Assembly (NCBI GenBank): GCA_963854835.1 | Contig: OY978527.1 | Coordinates: 17,431,584-17,495,583 of the forward strand | Direction: 5' to 3' | DNA length: 64,000 nucleotides | Origin: Megamerina dolium | Lineage: Eukaryota > Arthropoda > Insecta > Diptera > Megamerinidae | In this document: positions 31,942 through 43,576 of the stretch, piece by piece | How the letters are laid out: each line of letters starts with the position of its first letter | How positions within the stretch are numbered: the first letter of the stretch is position 1 | Program-made: the position numbers and the translations under genes | The notes under the pieces: generated by a model | Told to the model about the DNA's origin: nothing | Databases searched by the model: none | The model's input: only the letters and a program-made list of their open reading frames with translations

Positions 31942-34552
31942 TCAGCAACAATTGCCTAGCAAGGGGATTCGGATGACTGTGTAATTTTTTAATGTAGCTT
32001 CTGCAAGACATGCAACTTCCTCAGAAATTGTGGGTACATTTAAATCTCGATGGATGTTAACGTTCCTCATATACCAAGGCGCGTTTACAATAATTCGCAG
32101 ACACTTGGATTGTATTCGCTGCAATTTTTCGATATTAGAGGGAGATGCGGTGCCCCAAAACTGAATACCATAAGTCCAGATTGGTTTCAGGATTGCTTTA
32201 TATAATAGCACTTTGTATTCAAGATTCAACTTTGATCTTTTGTGTAACAGCCACCATAACTGATTCATTTTAAGCTTGATCTGAGTTTTCTTTGCCTCTA
32301 TGTGATTTTTCCATGTCAGCCTTCTGTCGAGGTGAATACCCAAGTACTTTGTTGAGGAACATTGTGGAACTGATTGGCCATTAATTTTAAGTGGGGGACA
32401 TGTATCTAGCCTTAGCGTGAAGGTTACATGTACGCTCTTTGATTCATTGACTTTTATACGCCATTTTGCTAGCCAGATTTCGAGAGAATCGACATGAGTC
32501 TGCAGGAGTTTAGTAGCTTCTATGGGGTTAGAGCGAGAGCACAATATTGCCGTATCATCAGCAAAGGTCGATATGAATGTATAGTTATTGTTGGGCATAT
32601 CTGAAGTGTATAAGAGATACAGTAAGGGACCCAAAACGCTTCCTTGAGGAACTCCAGCGTGAATATCCAATGGATTTGTTGTGTAATCCTTGTGATGTAC
32701 GAGAAATTGTCTTTTCGTGAGGTAGCTACTAAGCAATAAGGAGACATTTGCAGGCAGTAATAGTTTGAGTTTGTAAATAAGGCCATCATGCCATACTTTA
32801 TCGAAAGCTTGAGTGATATCAAGAAAGACAGCTGAGCAATACTTTTTTTCCTTATCAGTTCCTTATCAGAGTTACAATGCGGTGGACTTGTTCTATTGTG
32901 CCGTGCTGTTTTCTAAATCCAAACTGATGTTGAGGAATGAGTTGGTTGAGATTAATAAATGGAGTTATATTCATGACAAGCAGCTTTTCGAATACTTTAG
33001 AGAGTAGAGGCAGGAGGCTGATAGGTCTGTACGATGCAACTTTTGTAGGGTCTTTTCCTGGTTTTGCTATCATAATAATTTTTGAAGTTTTCCAGCATTT
33101 GGGATAGTGTTTAATACGAAGGATAGCATTGAAAATGTGCATGAGATGAATTACTGAAGCCGGAGGTAGCTCTTTTATCATTTTACCAGTAATTTTATCT
33201 GGACCAGGTGATTTTTTTGGATTTAAATCTTTATAAATTGCTTTGAATATGTCCTTTTTTTTTAATTTTCAGCGTTATTGAGCAAGGTTGAGAAGTTAAT
33301 TTTGGTAATGAGGACTGTGAAGAGGGTGGATTGGGTGTAAACACACTTTTTAAGTGGTCTGCAAAAGCCAAACCCTTCTCACAGTTGCTTCTAGCCCAAT
33401 TTCCGTCACTCAAACGGATGGGGGAATCAGTGAGAATTGGCCGATTTGAGCTTTTTGCTGATTTCCACAAAGAGTAGTCTGACGCTTCACCAGGTGTTAA
33501 TTTCGCTATGTGCTCTTCTAACTCTTTGTTGTTTTTATTTTTCAAGGCTTGCTTTAACTTTCGAGTGCAGTGCTGTAGCTGTGTTTTCAGATTCGGTGAT
33601 CTGAATTCTTGCCATTGTCTTCGGAGTCTTCTTTTCTGTCTTACTAGCAATTCAATGTCGGCTGGTGTGTATTGGCTATAGTTTGATTGCTTGCATACCT
33701 TTGTGCAGGTGGCTGAGCTGAGAGCTAATGAGAGTAGCTGGTTGAATTTTTCGAGTGCTGAGTCTACATCGTGTCCATTTCTTAATACAGTACTCAGAGG
33801 AAGATGGGAATTTATATATTTCTTGAATTTTAACCAGTCTATTTTCTTTTTAACGCAATTGCCTTGGGGGCTTGGTGATTTTATAGATATTACCGTGGGT
33901 GAGTGGTCAGATGATAGATCATAATTACACGCTGTGGAGATATTTTCCATCTGCAAACCTTTGGCGACTCCAAAGTCTATGAGATCGGGTATTTTCCTCT
34001 TGTCCGTCGGCCAATATGTCGGTTGACCATTTGAAATAACATCGTAGCCGTGGTTAGTGATGATTGAACATAGTCTTTTGCCTTTTGGAGTTATTAATCG
34101 GGAGCCCCAGTGAGTGTGTTTGGCGTTGAAATCGCTAGCAACCAAGAATTTGCTACCAAGAGTTGAGAAAAATTCTTTATATTGCTGTTCGGTAATACTG
34201 TATCTTGGGGGACAGTATATCGCAGATATTACTAGCTTAGAGATGTATTCTTCCAGACATATAGATGTTGCATGCAAGTAGACGCTACTAAAATCTTCGA
34301 GAACATGATATTTTATTCTGCTTTTTATCAATATGGCAGTTCCTCCGCGTGCCTTACCATGCGGATGATTTGTGGTGTACAGTTTGTAATATGGTATTTG
34401 GTAGCAATTTTTGTCAGTGAAATGGGTCTCAGATATCATCATTATGTCGATTTGGCTGGATTCAAGGAATTGAATTAGCTCCAAACGGTGCTGGCTTAAG
34501 CCGTTGGCGTTCCAATGGCATATCTTGAGACAACTTATGGTCTGGATAGCAA
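31942..34552 (-). pseudogene. Jockey ORF2 (endonuclease-reverse transcriptase), frameshifted
   Basis: The frame begins in the ORF1 stop region with KICHWNANGLSQHRLELIQF (endonuclease motif I). It continues MISETHFTD (catalytic Glu), VASDFNAKHTHWGS, and SSDHSPTVISI with the final Asp-His pair. After a frameshift near 33240 come the polymerase blocks CWKTSKIIMIAKPGKDPTKV, ASYRPISLLPLLSKVFEKLL, then another shift near 32850, AGVPQGSVLGPLLYLLYTSD and the catalytic FADDTAIL. The tail has KYLGIHLDRRLTWKNHI and PIWTYGIQFWG. A third shift near 31960 removes the normal C-terminus. About 870 codons in total. All catalytic motifs are visible but not in one frame. Confidence 0.92.
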
Positions 34553-36166
34553 TGTTTGGAGTAACATCGATTGATTTTTCATCATTTCTTGCATCATTGT
34601 TTGCATTGAGTTCATGAATTGGTTCATATTCTGAATCAATGTTTGAAGCAAATGTTCAAGGGTACTTGGCTGTTGGGTGGGCAGTGAGTGTTTCTGCTCA
34701 TTATTTACATTGCTTTGTTGGTGTGGGTTTTGTTTTAACACGCTAGCGTATGAATTGGTTTGATTCTTGTTTGGGATTGCAGAGAAGAATTGTGTTGCAT
34801 CAATATTTTGTCTCTTACTTGAGTTGGCTATCTGAGTTTGCTCAACTGGTTTTAGAGGTTGATTGCTAGCGGAGAAATTTAGCTTTAGGGTTGTATATAC
34901 TGGGCAACCTCTATAATTTGCGGTGTGATTACCTCCACAATTGCTGCATTTTTTCATGCTAGCATCGCCTTTAGATTTTGGGCATATGTTTGATTTATGG
35001 AGATCTCCACAAATCACACAAACAGCTGGCAGGGTACAATATGTCTTAGTATGTCCATATTCTTGGCAGTTGCTGCACTGAGGAGGTCCAGTTCTCTTAT
35101 GGGGTTCTTCGATTGTGATTTTGCGATGCAATAAATATCGAATTTTATATATGGGGTGTACTTCACCTTTTTTTAGGGGTTTTGTTTCAGGCTGAAGCTC
35201 AATACGATATAACGGTTGAGGTATATTGCTCTTGTTGAGAATGTTGAATACTGTTTTGGCTTGAAACCCTTCTTCCTGGAGGGCAAGTTTGATTTCGTTA
35301 ATATCAACGTTGGGTTCGACGCCTTTGAGTACAACGATTAAGCCCTTACTACTTTTTAGCTGATATGTGTAGTAATTCTTTTTTACAGCATCAAATTCCG
35401 CTATTACTTTGCGATAATGAGTTTCGCTGTAGATTTGCACTTTTGTTTCCTCAATTTGGCCTTTGCGAATAGGAACAACATGGAAATTCTTTGGTCCTAT
35501 AAGACTTGTAATTCTAGAAATCAACTTATCTGAGTTGCGTTCTCTCAAGAAAATGGGTGGGGGTTTGAAATTTTTCTTGGAGATAATATTTTCGTCACTT
35601 TCATCACCTGAAAGCAGAGCGTATCTATTTTCCGAACTAATAGGGACAGTGTTCTGTTTTTGAATTTTTGTTGAATTCATTTGTTTTGAATTTTGCGGAC
35701 TTCTCTTTCGCTTTACTACAGTAATGTAGCGATCAATACCAGTTTGAACAGCAACTGGTTCTTTATTAGTCATCGCACTAGTTGCTTTAACTACTGGGTC
35801 ATGCACTTCAGTAGAAGTGCCGTTATTTGATTGCTTTGATGTTGTAGCTGTTGGTGTTACAGCAGGAGAAGCACATTGTACACTCCACGGTATAGAGGGA
35901 GATAGTATATCACGATAGAACAAATTATTTTTTTTGTCTGTATTTATTGTTGTTGCAAAATTTGATGAATTTTTAATATGTGCAGGCAAAAGATTTGCAC
36001 TGTTACTTTCACTTGTGCAGTGTGTATCAACTGTTTTATTTGATAATGCACTTATCGGGGTTTTTTTTTTTCTAAAAAAAAAAAAAAAAAAATCACCGAA
36101 ATAACTCCTTGAGTTTCTTAGCGTCTTTTCGCAAAATATTAAAAATTTTTTTTTTACCGAAAACAA
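34535..36166 (-). CDS. Jockey ORF1 (gag-like nucleic-acid-binding protein, 543 residues)
   Basis: The ORF1 product packages the element RNA. After a lysine-rich and Ser/Thr-rich N-terminus it shows a PRE_C2HC-type region (KKNYYTYQLKSSKGLIVVLK, LALQEEGFQAKTVFNILNKS, RIELQPETKP) at about residues 270-340. It then carries CX2CX4HX4C-type knuckles: CSNCQEYGHTKTYC, CVICGDLHKSNIC and CSNCGGNHTANYRGC at about residues 370-425. The C-terminus is rich in Gln and Met. The first 45 codons pass through A-runs in the DNA, so the true start could be later or a slippage could be hidden there. The frame is open throughout. It ends just before ORF2, which has no ATG in frame before residue M at 34484. Confidence 0.88.
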   Translation of the reverse strand: MFSVKKKFLIFCEKTLRNSRSYFGDFFFFFFRKKKTPISALSNKTVDTHCTSESNSANLLPAHIKNSSNFATTINTDKKNNLFYRDILSPSIPWSVQCASPAVTPTATTSKQSNNGTSTEVHDPVVKATSAMTNKEPVAVQTGIDRYITVVKRKRSPQNSKQMNSTKIQKQNTVPISSENRYALLSGDESDENIISKKNFKPPPIFLRERNSDKLISRITSLIGPKNFHVVPIRKGQIEETKVQIYSETHYRKVIAEFDAVKKNYYTYQLKSSKGLIVVLKGVEPNVDINEIKLALQEEGFQAKTVFNILNKSNIPQPLYRIELQPETKPLKKGEVHPIYKIRYLLHRKITIEEPHKRTGPPQCSNCQEYGHTKTYCTLPAVCVICGDLHKSNICPKSKGDASMKKCSNCGGNHTANYRGCPVYTTLKLNFSASNQPLKPVEQTQIANSSKRQNIDATQFFSAIPNKNQTNSYASVLKQNPHQQSNVNNEQKHSLPTQQPSTLEHLLQTLIQNMNQFMNSMQTMMQEMMKNQSMLLQTLLSRP

Positions 36167-36659
36167 TCAATTTTCCGACTCTATCAAAGGAGAGATGAGA
36201 AACACGTCCACTCTTATTGGTGACTTTTTCAACAATCGTTATTAAAGAACTATTTTACCTTTCAGTGTGATGTGGATTTGGCAAAAAAGTGATTTCTGGC
36301 GGTGATTAAGTCCTTTCAACCACAAAAATATTATGATTTACAAGGACCATTTCATAGATTATGATTTTATAAACCTCAAGCAATATGAAATGGCTAAAAT
36401 TTATTTATTTTATTTGCGCAGCATTTGCATTTCTGAAATATTCCTAATTTCCATGCTTTGCGTCAAACTTAAATTGAAGCGCTGGGTTGTGCCAACTGTC
36501 TGCCGAGTATCTGGTGGGACAACTCTTCGAGAACAGAGGGTTCAGCGAAGAGAAAATAAACACATCGTTGCTATGTTGTTGCATCAACAAATATCGGAAA
36601 TTGCAGTTAATGGTAACAGAAAATCGTTGGTTATTGTATGGAAATATTCCACTGTTTAA

Positions 36660-37005
36660 ATTAACTTATTAACAGAGCACAGATTAGATTGTTTTGAAGT
36701 TGACGACAGTGTCAGCATCATTATTGCAGGAGCCAGTACGGTGATTGCGGTTCAGGATGGCGCTGATTCAAGTTATACATGAGTAAATCACCTGAGGTTT
36801 ATCAAAAGCTACCGAAGAACTCGTGGTTGCATTGAACTCGCTTGAAAATATTTTTAACGCAATTAATGGAAATGGGTTACTCATAACAAATAATTTTGTA
36901 CAAAAACATATTGAGCCATCTTCCAGTATTAATTGTAATATTAAGGTAAAGAAATTGTTTTTCCGGGCGAGGATGTTCTTCAAAATTAGAACACTAAACA
37001 AATAA
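36660..37005 (+). pseudogene. Possible C-terminus of a P-element/THAP-type transposase
   Basis: The plus strand reads TEHRLDCFEVDDSVSIIIAG in one frame, then after a shift STEELVVALNSLENIFNAIN, NNFVQKHIEPSSSINCNIKV and KKLFFRARMFFKIRTLNK to a stop at 37005. The ELV.ALNS.E..F and R.R.F.RI..LN pattern is like the end of P-element-type transposases. The upstream catalytic region is missing. The match is by eye and modest. Confidence 0.4.
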
Positions 37006-38481
37006 ATTGAAGAAACTGCTCACAAGAAAAAAAGAAAATTCACTAAAATAGTAACTTAGTATTTATTAATTATTCTTAATTAATTCTTTTTTAAATTATT
37101 GATATAATAATTACATTTTTTTTTAATATATATACATGTATACATATGTGCACAATAAAACTAGTAATGAAAACACGAAACCACTTCGCTTTTATTTATA
37201 TATTTTAACGCATAGCTTTTCCAGTTAGGCAACTTCTGGTCATTTTTGGTTACATGTATATTTTCGCGGTATATTTATTTACTTGTTTCTGCTAATGTTT
37301 TCCATAATAAAGTAATAAATATTGCTTAATTTACAATTTTGTATAAACGTTCGCAGTTTACCATTTGTATTGGATTTTGACACTTCTTATTTCCCTACTA
37401 TTCGTACTTATTCGTTTATGACGTCACAGGGCGCAATCTGTATTTCTATCATTCTTGAATCTGTTCTACCGGTTGTGTGTATCTGGTAACTGTAAACATA
37501 ACATAGAAGCCCAATGATATTTGATTTCTAATTAAAGTAAAGTTACGTTAAGTTTCTATAATTGAGCCTTTACAAGCTGGTTACTTGAGTTCGTAATTTT
37601 TTTTTACAATGGCCGACATACAAAATAAAATTATTATTGAAAAACTTACTAGAGGTATTTGACTAAGTATTCAAATTATAAAGCAATTGCACATTGAATT
37701 GTATTTGAATCAAAATTTTCGTATATACTAGTCCAACACCAATTTATTTCAATGTATTTTTATAGTAGAGGTAAAATTTAATATTCAATTAAATAGCAAT
37801 AGCTTTATTTACGAACTGCATATTATTAGATGTTTTACTAGTTTTTACTGGAAAAGTCATAGTATAATTAACAAAGTAGGGAAATCGGAATAATTGTTCT
37901 CATGTCATGCAGAGTAAATGGTAAAACATGTTTAGGTAGTGTCAAAATATCAATAAAAGAGGAATGTCAAATCTGTTCAGGCAGTGTCAAAATTATTTAC
38001 CCTCTGGTTTAAATTTTGAGTTTTTTTATTTTTATTTTTGAATGAAAAACAATGGACTTTAACCAATTTTTTGATTATTTTAATTATTGTAACAATTAAA
38101 AAAATATTTAAAAATGGTTGTAATTAAAATAAAATGAAAAAAGAAGAAAAAATAGACAAATGCATTTGAGATGTTTGACCCTTATTTACATAAATACATA
38201 ACATGAATGGATACATGTCAATTATGTGACAAATAATTTTGAATTTTGGACTTTGATAGATTTCACAAAGCTGTCTTTTGATTTTCTTCTATAGGCTTGT
38301 TTCAAAATGAGAACATCATAATTGCTCTTCTAAATTCTAAAGATTTAAATTAAAGATTTTGAATAAAATATACACAAAGTAACGTACGTTTGTCCATTTT
38401 CTTGTCACTAGACGGAAAATGGCCTGTGCGTACAAAGATAATTTTCTGTAGCCAGTCACTTCTTATATATATATAGCAATA
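37006..38481. other. Mostly plain non-coding DNA with one repeat scrap
   Basis: AT-rich DNA that includes the 3' side of MADF-BESS gene 2. At 37410-37580 there is a short inverted relative of 31476-31580 (AGAATGATAGAAATACAGAT, GACGTCATAAACGA) ending in TTACGTTAAGTTTCTATAA, which recurs inverted at 41043. No coding signal. Confidence 0.4.
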
Positions 38482-39059
38482 TTACAAAGATAACTGAATA
38501 TTATTATCAGGTGCAGGAAGTGTAATATTGTTATACGCATAGTTGTATACAATTTTTTGGATTTCCATCCTACAGAGTAATTTCCGTTTAGGTTCCATGC
38601 CTCTTACGTGTGGCATAAGACTTTCGAAAAAAGCCATATCTTCATCTCTTTCTTTGGAAATGTGTAATGTTTCTTCAAGAGAGTCCAATTTCTTTTTTGG
38701 AACATTTACGAATTTCTCTGTAGGTTTTTCAACCGCAATTTGGTCATTTTTTCTAAGCGAAGGTGGTGAATCAACTACTTCAAACACGCAAAAGTTGCCT
38801 TTCGAGTCAAACAATAATGGATCAGCATCTTCGACATTCTCAATTTTCTTAACTGATTCCTGATTTATAGAGTTGTTAGATGGTTTATTGCACTTAATTT
38901 GATCTTTCAAAAATAGCATTGAATTGAAGTATTGCCATCTCGAATATATCTCATCAATCGGATCAGAGTTCGTTTGCCGCGACATCTGCCGGTGCATTTT
39001 CTTGCACTCTGCTCGGAAGGTGTCTCTCAGTTGTTTCCATTTCTTCTTCAGAACATCCC
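38482..39059 (-). CDS. MADF-BESS gene 2, exon 2 (rest of MADF domain and BESS motif)
   Basis: I start the exon at 39059 after the acceptor TATCTTTACAG; its first two bases finish an Arg codon begun in exon 1. It continues DVLKKKWKQLRDTFRAECKK, the second half of the MADF domain, then a Ser/Asn-rich and acidic linker and finally the BESS motif ERDEDMAFFESLMPHVRGME, PKRKLLCRMEIQKIVYNYAY. The stop is at 38482-38484. With exon 1 (43577-43718) the protein is about 239 residues, a normal length for MADF-BESS factors. The frame is intact. Likely a sequence-specific DNA-binding regulator acting in the nucleus; no specific orthologue is recognised. Confidence 0.9.
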
Positions 39060-40028
39060 CTGTAAAGATAAAACATTTATTTTAATACACTTATGACGTC
39101 TAAAATGACATAATATCTTAAATTTGGTAGCGAATTGTTTGACAAATTTCCCATAAACAAAACTGTCAAACAAATTTAGGATGGGTTTTAATTTTGACTA
39201 TAACTACGAGCCTATATTTTCAGTTTGATTCTAGCCAAAAATTAGTTTTCTTTCTTTGGTACAACTTTGTACAAGCATGAGCTGTATGAGCTGGCTAGGT
39301 CATGTTGATTGAATGGAAGAACACGCTCCGACTAGGAAAATTGTATATCGGATCCTCTCGATTCTACCTGGTAGGTGCAATTCCCTCGGGCGCAAGTGAA
39401 ATGAGAAGCAGTTTAGCCGGTCGACCCGTATAGTCGAGTGCTTCCTGAGCGTAGACTCGTTCATTCTTGGGAAGCTTTACGTCCACTTCTTTTTCTGCTT
39501 CGCCTGAAAATGAACACATAGGGTGATTTCCTAAAAGAATGTTACTTTGCATTAATAGACTGCAACTTGCTTCTAAAAGCAACCCTTAAAATTTTAGCAA
39601 TGTATTCTGTTCCCAAATGCATCATTATCGATACGCCGAAAAAACCAAACTGAACATCAATAAAAATTTAGATGCAAAGCATACGTATATTTTTTATTGC
39701 AGTAAAATATAGACACATGAGTATAAAAAACTTCTATTTAATTCATGGTGGGAGATGGAACCAGATTTTCGCGCCAAGAAAAAAGAACAAGAAACTCGTT
39801 GCTCCATAGAAGCGACATACAACGAAGTGGATAAAACATCCCCATTTTAACGAGGCTATATTTACCGCAAATTCTTGAATTACATGATCTGTTTTAAGCG
39901 TGTTGTGCGCTCAAGTCAACCAAATTTTTACCGTACTCATTTGTCGTTGTTCCCCTGACTAATGAATGCAATACATATAAATGTTCCTACACGTCGTCAT
40001 GGTTGCAAAGTATCTGCTTCCAAAGTAT
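39060..40028. other. Intron of MADF-BESS gene 2, left part
   Basis: Mostly non-coding. At about 39395-39490 (CCGGTCGACCCGTATAGTCG ... CATTCTTGGGAAGC) lies a worn copy of the hairpin repeat described at 50832-50995. At 39270-39350 GAGCTGTATGAGCTGGCTAG, GTCATGTTGATTGAATGGAA and GAACACGCTCC look like a scrap of the RTE 3' region (compare 21390-21480 inverted). Confidence 0.4.
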
Positions 40029-40481
40029 TGTTGCGTATTTATTCTGTGAACGTTTAATTATATTTGATTTAACCTTGTTCGATCACTGGATTCTGTCAAT
40101 AATAATTGCAACACTTATTCTGTACAATTATATATAGCAACAATTTATTTAATCAACTCTGTTTACAATCAACTATTTACAATAACTCTTTTAATGTACT
40201 TGCAACTTTTGCCTCTGATACTGTATCGATCTTTGCGCAATCACGTTCGGGATTTGATTGAATTGCATTTGTCTACACTGGCTCTATTTATACTCTGTAA
40301 CCACACTCCAGAATCTTCCTTTATCGTAGTCGAGATTCATCTCTTTCTTTCTCGTTGGCGTGTTCTGGTTATCGCCTATTTGTTTTTGTTGACATTTGTT
40401 TCGATGCTGCCTATATTCGTTTCATTCACAATAGTGTCAGTCGCAATAGTGATGAGTAACCAACCATCGATACTCGTTACA
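40029..40481 (-). repeat. Solo LTR of the Gypsy family, minus orientation
   Basis: Read on the minus strand it begins TGTAACGAGTATCGATGGTT and ends CAGAATAAATACGCAACA. It contains the TATA-like stretch and a poly(A)-like AATAA. GTAT occurs directly on both sides (40025-40028 and 40482-40485), a 4-bp target duplication typical for Ty3/Gypsy. It resembles the LTR of Gypsy copy 3 (61990-62284) at both ends but has about 150 extra bases inside. Confidence 0.85.
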
Positions 40482-40485
40482 GTAT

Positions 40486-40924
40486 TGTACCGAGTACCGA
40501 TGGTTGGTTACTCATCACTATTGTGACTGACACTATTGGCAGCATCGAAACGAATGTCAACAAAAAGAAATAAACAATAACCAGAACAAGCCAACGAGAA
40601 AGAAAGAGAAGAATCTCGATAAAGGAAGATTCTGGGGTGTTGCCAACAGAGTATAAATAAAGCCAGTGTTGACAAGTGAAAATCAATTTGATCCCGAACG
40701 TGTTTGCGCAAACACCGATACAGAGGCAAAAGTTGCAAGTACATTAAAGTGTTATTGTAAATAGTTGATTGTAAACAGAGTTGATTGTAAATAGAGTTTA
40801 TTAAATAAATTGTTGCTGTATATAGTTGTATAAAATAAGTGTTGCAGTTATTTTCAACAGAATCCAGTGATCAAACAAGGTAATTCAAATAGAATTGAAC
40901 GCTTACAGAATAAAAAACGTATCA
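40486..40924 (+). repeat. Solo LTR of the same Gypsy family, plus orientation
   Basis: It begins TGTACCGAGTACCGATGGTT and ends near CAGAATAAAAAACGTATCA. It pairs with the LTR at 40029-40481 over nearly its entire length, forming a large inverted repeat around the 4-base spacer GTAT. The TATA box GAGTATAAATAA is at about 40650. The right flank (AATATT) lacks a clean duplicate of GTAT. Confidence 0.8.
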
Positions 40925-43576
40925 ATATTATAAAAAAATAATTACAAAACAATTATTAAATCAAGTATTACACAATGTATCAATAAAAAAATTGTATTAA
41001 TACATTGTAAGCAAGAAAATCAGCTAACTAAAGGATCATTTATAGAAACTTAACGTAATTTAACTTAATTTAGAAATCAAATAGTTTAACCCATCTAGAT
41101 TGGGAGTTTAAACTTAGTTTAAACTACGTTGAAATTTGACTGAAAAACTGCAAATCGATTTTAAACATAGTTTAAACGGCAAATAGAGTTGAACTCGCAC
41201 TGATAAACTTGCCCTAACTCATCAATCTATGATAATATGAAAGCCTATGATGGACAAATTTCCGCGTGAAATTTTCCAATGTCAGCAATCTAAAATGTAT
41301 TGCGGACAAGGGAAAAATTTCGCACGGAAATATATTCAAGCCTGATTAAAAAGATTATTATCTTGGCCGAATACGGAATTTATAAAAAGAGAAGGAAAAA
41401 TTAAGATTAATAATGTTAACCATAGTTTTGAGTTTTAAAATTATAAATAAAAGAAAAATTTTTTGATTATTTCGGTATTCAGAATTCGTTCAGAAATATC
41501 ATGGATATCCATGACAGTCGTTCAAAAATATGAACAAAAAGCTTTCAGAATTCCACAGTACATTCGATTATAAATCGATTAGCACTCGACCAACTCATTC
41601 AACTCATCAAAATAAATGCTTTGTGCAGGAACATAACAGAGCATTTCCGTATTCTTGCTGCTACAATAACAACAAATTACAACAGATTTTCTCGCTTTTT
41701 TGTTTAGAGATCTGTCAAAAATGACGGCAAGCCGAATTTCCCAAGACACATCTGCAGAGTTCTTCGTGAACCACATCATAATGGACAATTTTGCTGACAT
41801 TTCTGAAAAAATCTTATGGATCTCGGGCAATTTGGTTTGCTGTGATGTAACTAATGATTTTAGATTACGACTTTATTGAGCAGTACATCTTGGTAATACT
41901 AAATTTGTCTTCTACTTTTGTAACAAGATTAATAACAATATCCATGACATAAAAACTACATTAATTTTTTATTAAATTTTTAATTTTCTATGAAACCTTG
42001 CCCATATGGAGGTATATAATATATTTTGTTTATTTATGTGCTGTGCTTGTACAAGTATTATGCGATGGGAAGTGGACAAAATTTACCTTGGTACCCTTGC
42101 ATAAATGCTTTGTGTTTGTGCATTTGGGGAATAAGCAGCTCGTTGTATATATTTCACTTCCAAATTAAATTAATTTTAATTTTAATTTTTTAAGCCACAT
42201 ATATTTTTCCCAATAAACAAAACATCACGGTCAAATTAAAACGTCTTTATTCTTCAATTATTCTTACTCGCATCTTCATTTATCTTTTGCCGTCATCTTC
42301 TTTTGTCAATCTCTTACAAGTATTCAATATTTTAAACTAGCCACAGAGGGCGTATTACGTTAATCTACAATATCTTCAATATTCAAATATTCAAAACAAA
42401 ATTTACGTTACACTATTTTTCATCTTACAATTTCAAAATATTAAACGAATACTTTTCACTTAAACAAAACAAATAGCATCATTTGAAAAAGCTCTTGCTG
42501 CAGTGACAGCAGTACTTGTGTTCGGTTATGAAGTAAAATCTAAAAACCAAACAAAATTAAACCATAGCACAGTGCGGTAGAACATATGTATTTTACGTAT
42601 AGAAACTCGTATATGATAATTAGCTATTAATTAGAATTAAAGAAAAATTAATAATTTGAATGTAAGTAAAAACAAAATAAAAGAGAAAACCAAACCTACA
42701 GCCCTATTCCAATCGACGCTTTCGCTTAAGCTCCGAACTCCTTCGCTTAAACTCTTCTAAACACTTGGTATAATTTTTAGTTGTTTTATCCGCCACTACG
42801 GCGTTTTGTTATATTTGTGAAAAATTTTAACAATTCAAATTTTATATAAACGAATTATCAGAATATGAGTATATCCGAAATTATTGTCTGTCAAAAATAG
42901 GAAATATGCAAAGCGAGAATAAGAGAAATAAATCAAGCAAGGCCGAAATACATAAAATATATTCATGTATCAAGAATACATTTTGTATGTCTACTTGGTG
43001 AAGAACATAAAAAGTATGCTTCGAACATGAAGATCATATAATTGTTCACAAGAAAGAGAATAATCAAGCTTCAATGCCTGAATTTCTTCAAAAAGTTGAA
43101 AGTTGAGCAACTTTTACGCAACGACGCCCGATGCACACTTTTTATTTGCGCACTTTCGTAAGAATGCGTATATTTTAGCTTCGTTTGAGAGATGAATATT
43201 CATGTATACTTTCTATTTTGGCAACTGCCTCCTAATTTTTCTAAAATATATTAATAGGATTTTTGGGAATAGGGACTGCTGACTTCGTTTCAGTGAGCAA
43301 AACAGCGCTGTTCTTCTTCATTTTTGTCCTACTTTGTTATCGCATACTTCAACGCCGTTTTACTTCAGTTTTGTTCTGCCGTTCGTTCGTTCGTTCGTAC
43401 AGCGTTCGCTTGCAATATAAAAACCTTTCGTAACAGTAACTTTTGTTTAGCAAAGCGAGAGAAAGACAGTGTTTGAAATGGGAGATGATGGCTTGAAAGT
43501 CATTTGTATAGTGCTTGCGCAGCTCTTTCATATTTATACCATAATAATAACGTAAATATTTCAATAGAATACTTAC
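40925..43576. other. Intron of MADF-BESS gene 2, right part, with short repeats
   Basis: No coding signal. At 41580-41690 (minus orientation) there is a GTAGCAGC hairpin-repeat copy. At about 42703-43285 possible inverted ends CAGCCCTATTCCAATCGACG and CAGTCCCTATTCCCAAAAA suggest a 580-base MITE. The rest is AT-rich DNA without a clear pattern. Confidence 0.4.

Larger units (their letters stand above)
31736..36233 (-). mobile_element. Full-length Jockey-clade retrotransposon with 10-bp target duplication, inactive
   Basis: The element has a 5' leader (36233-36167), ORF1 with zinc knuckles (36166-34535), ORF2 with endonuclease and polymerase (about 34550-31920), a short 3' UTR, and a poly(A) tail on the minus strand (T-run at 31736-31753). 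AATCGTTATT stands directly outside both ends (31726-31735 and 36234-36243), a classic target site duplication. ORF2 contains frameshifts near 33240, 32850 and 31960. A second 3' end of the same family, differing by few bases, lies at 63536-64000. Confidence 0.93.

Noticed and set aside
37529..41087. A single 3.5 kb transposon defined by inverted TTATAGAAACTTAACGTAA words
   Set aside because: The words are inverted at 37560 and 41043, but the span would cut MADF-BESS gene 2 in two, and single copies of the word occur elsewhere (30360, 44350). More likely separate small repeats.
42703..43285. MITE with CAGYCCCTATTCC ends
   Set aside because: The inverted ends match over only about 13 bases and no second complete copy was found, so it is kept only as a remark in the intron entry.
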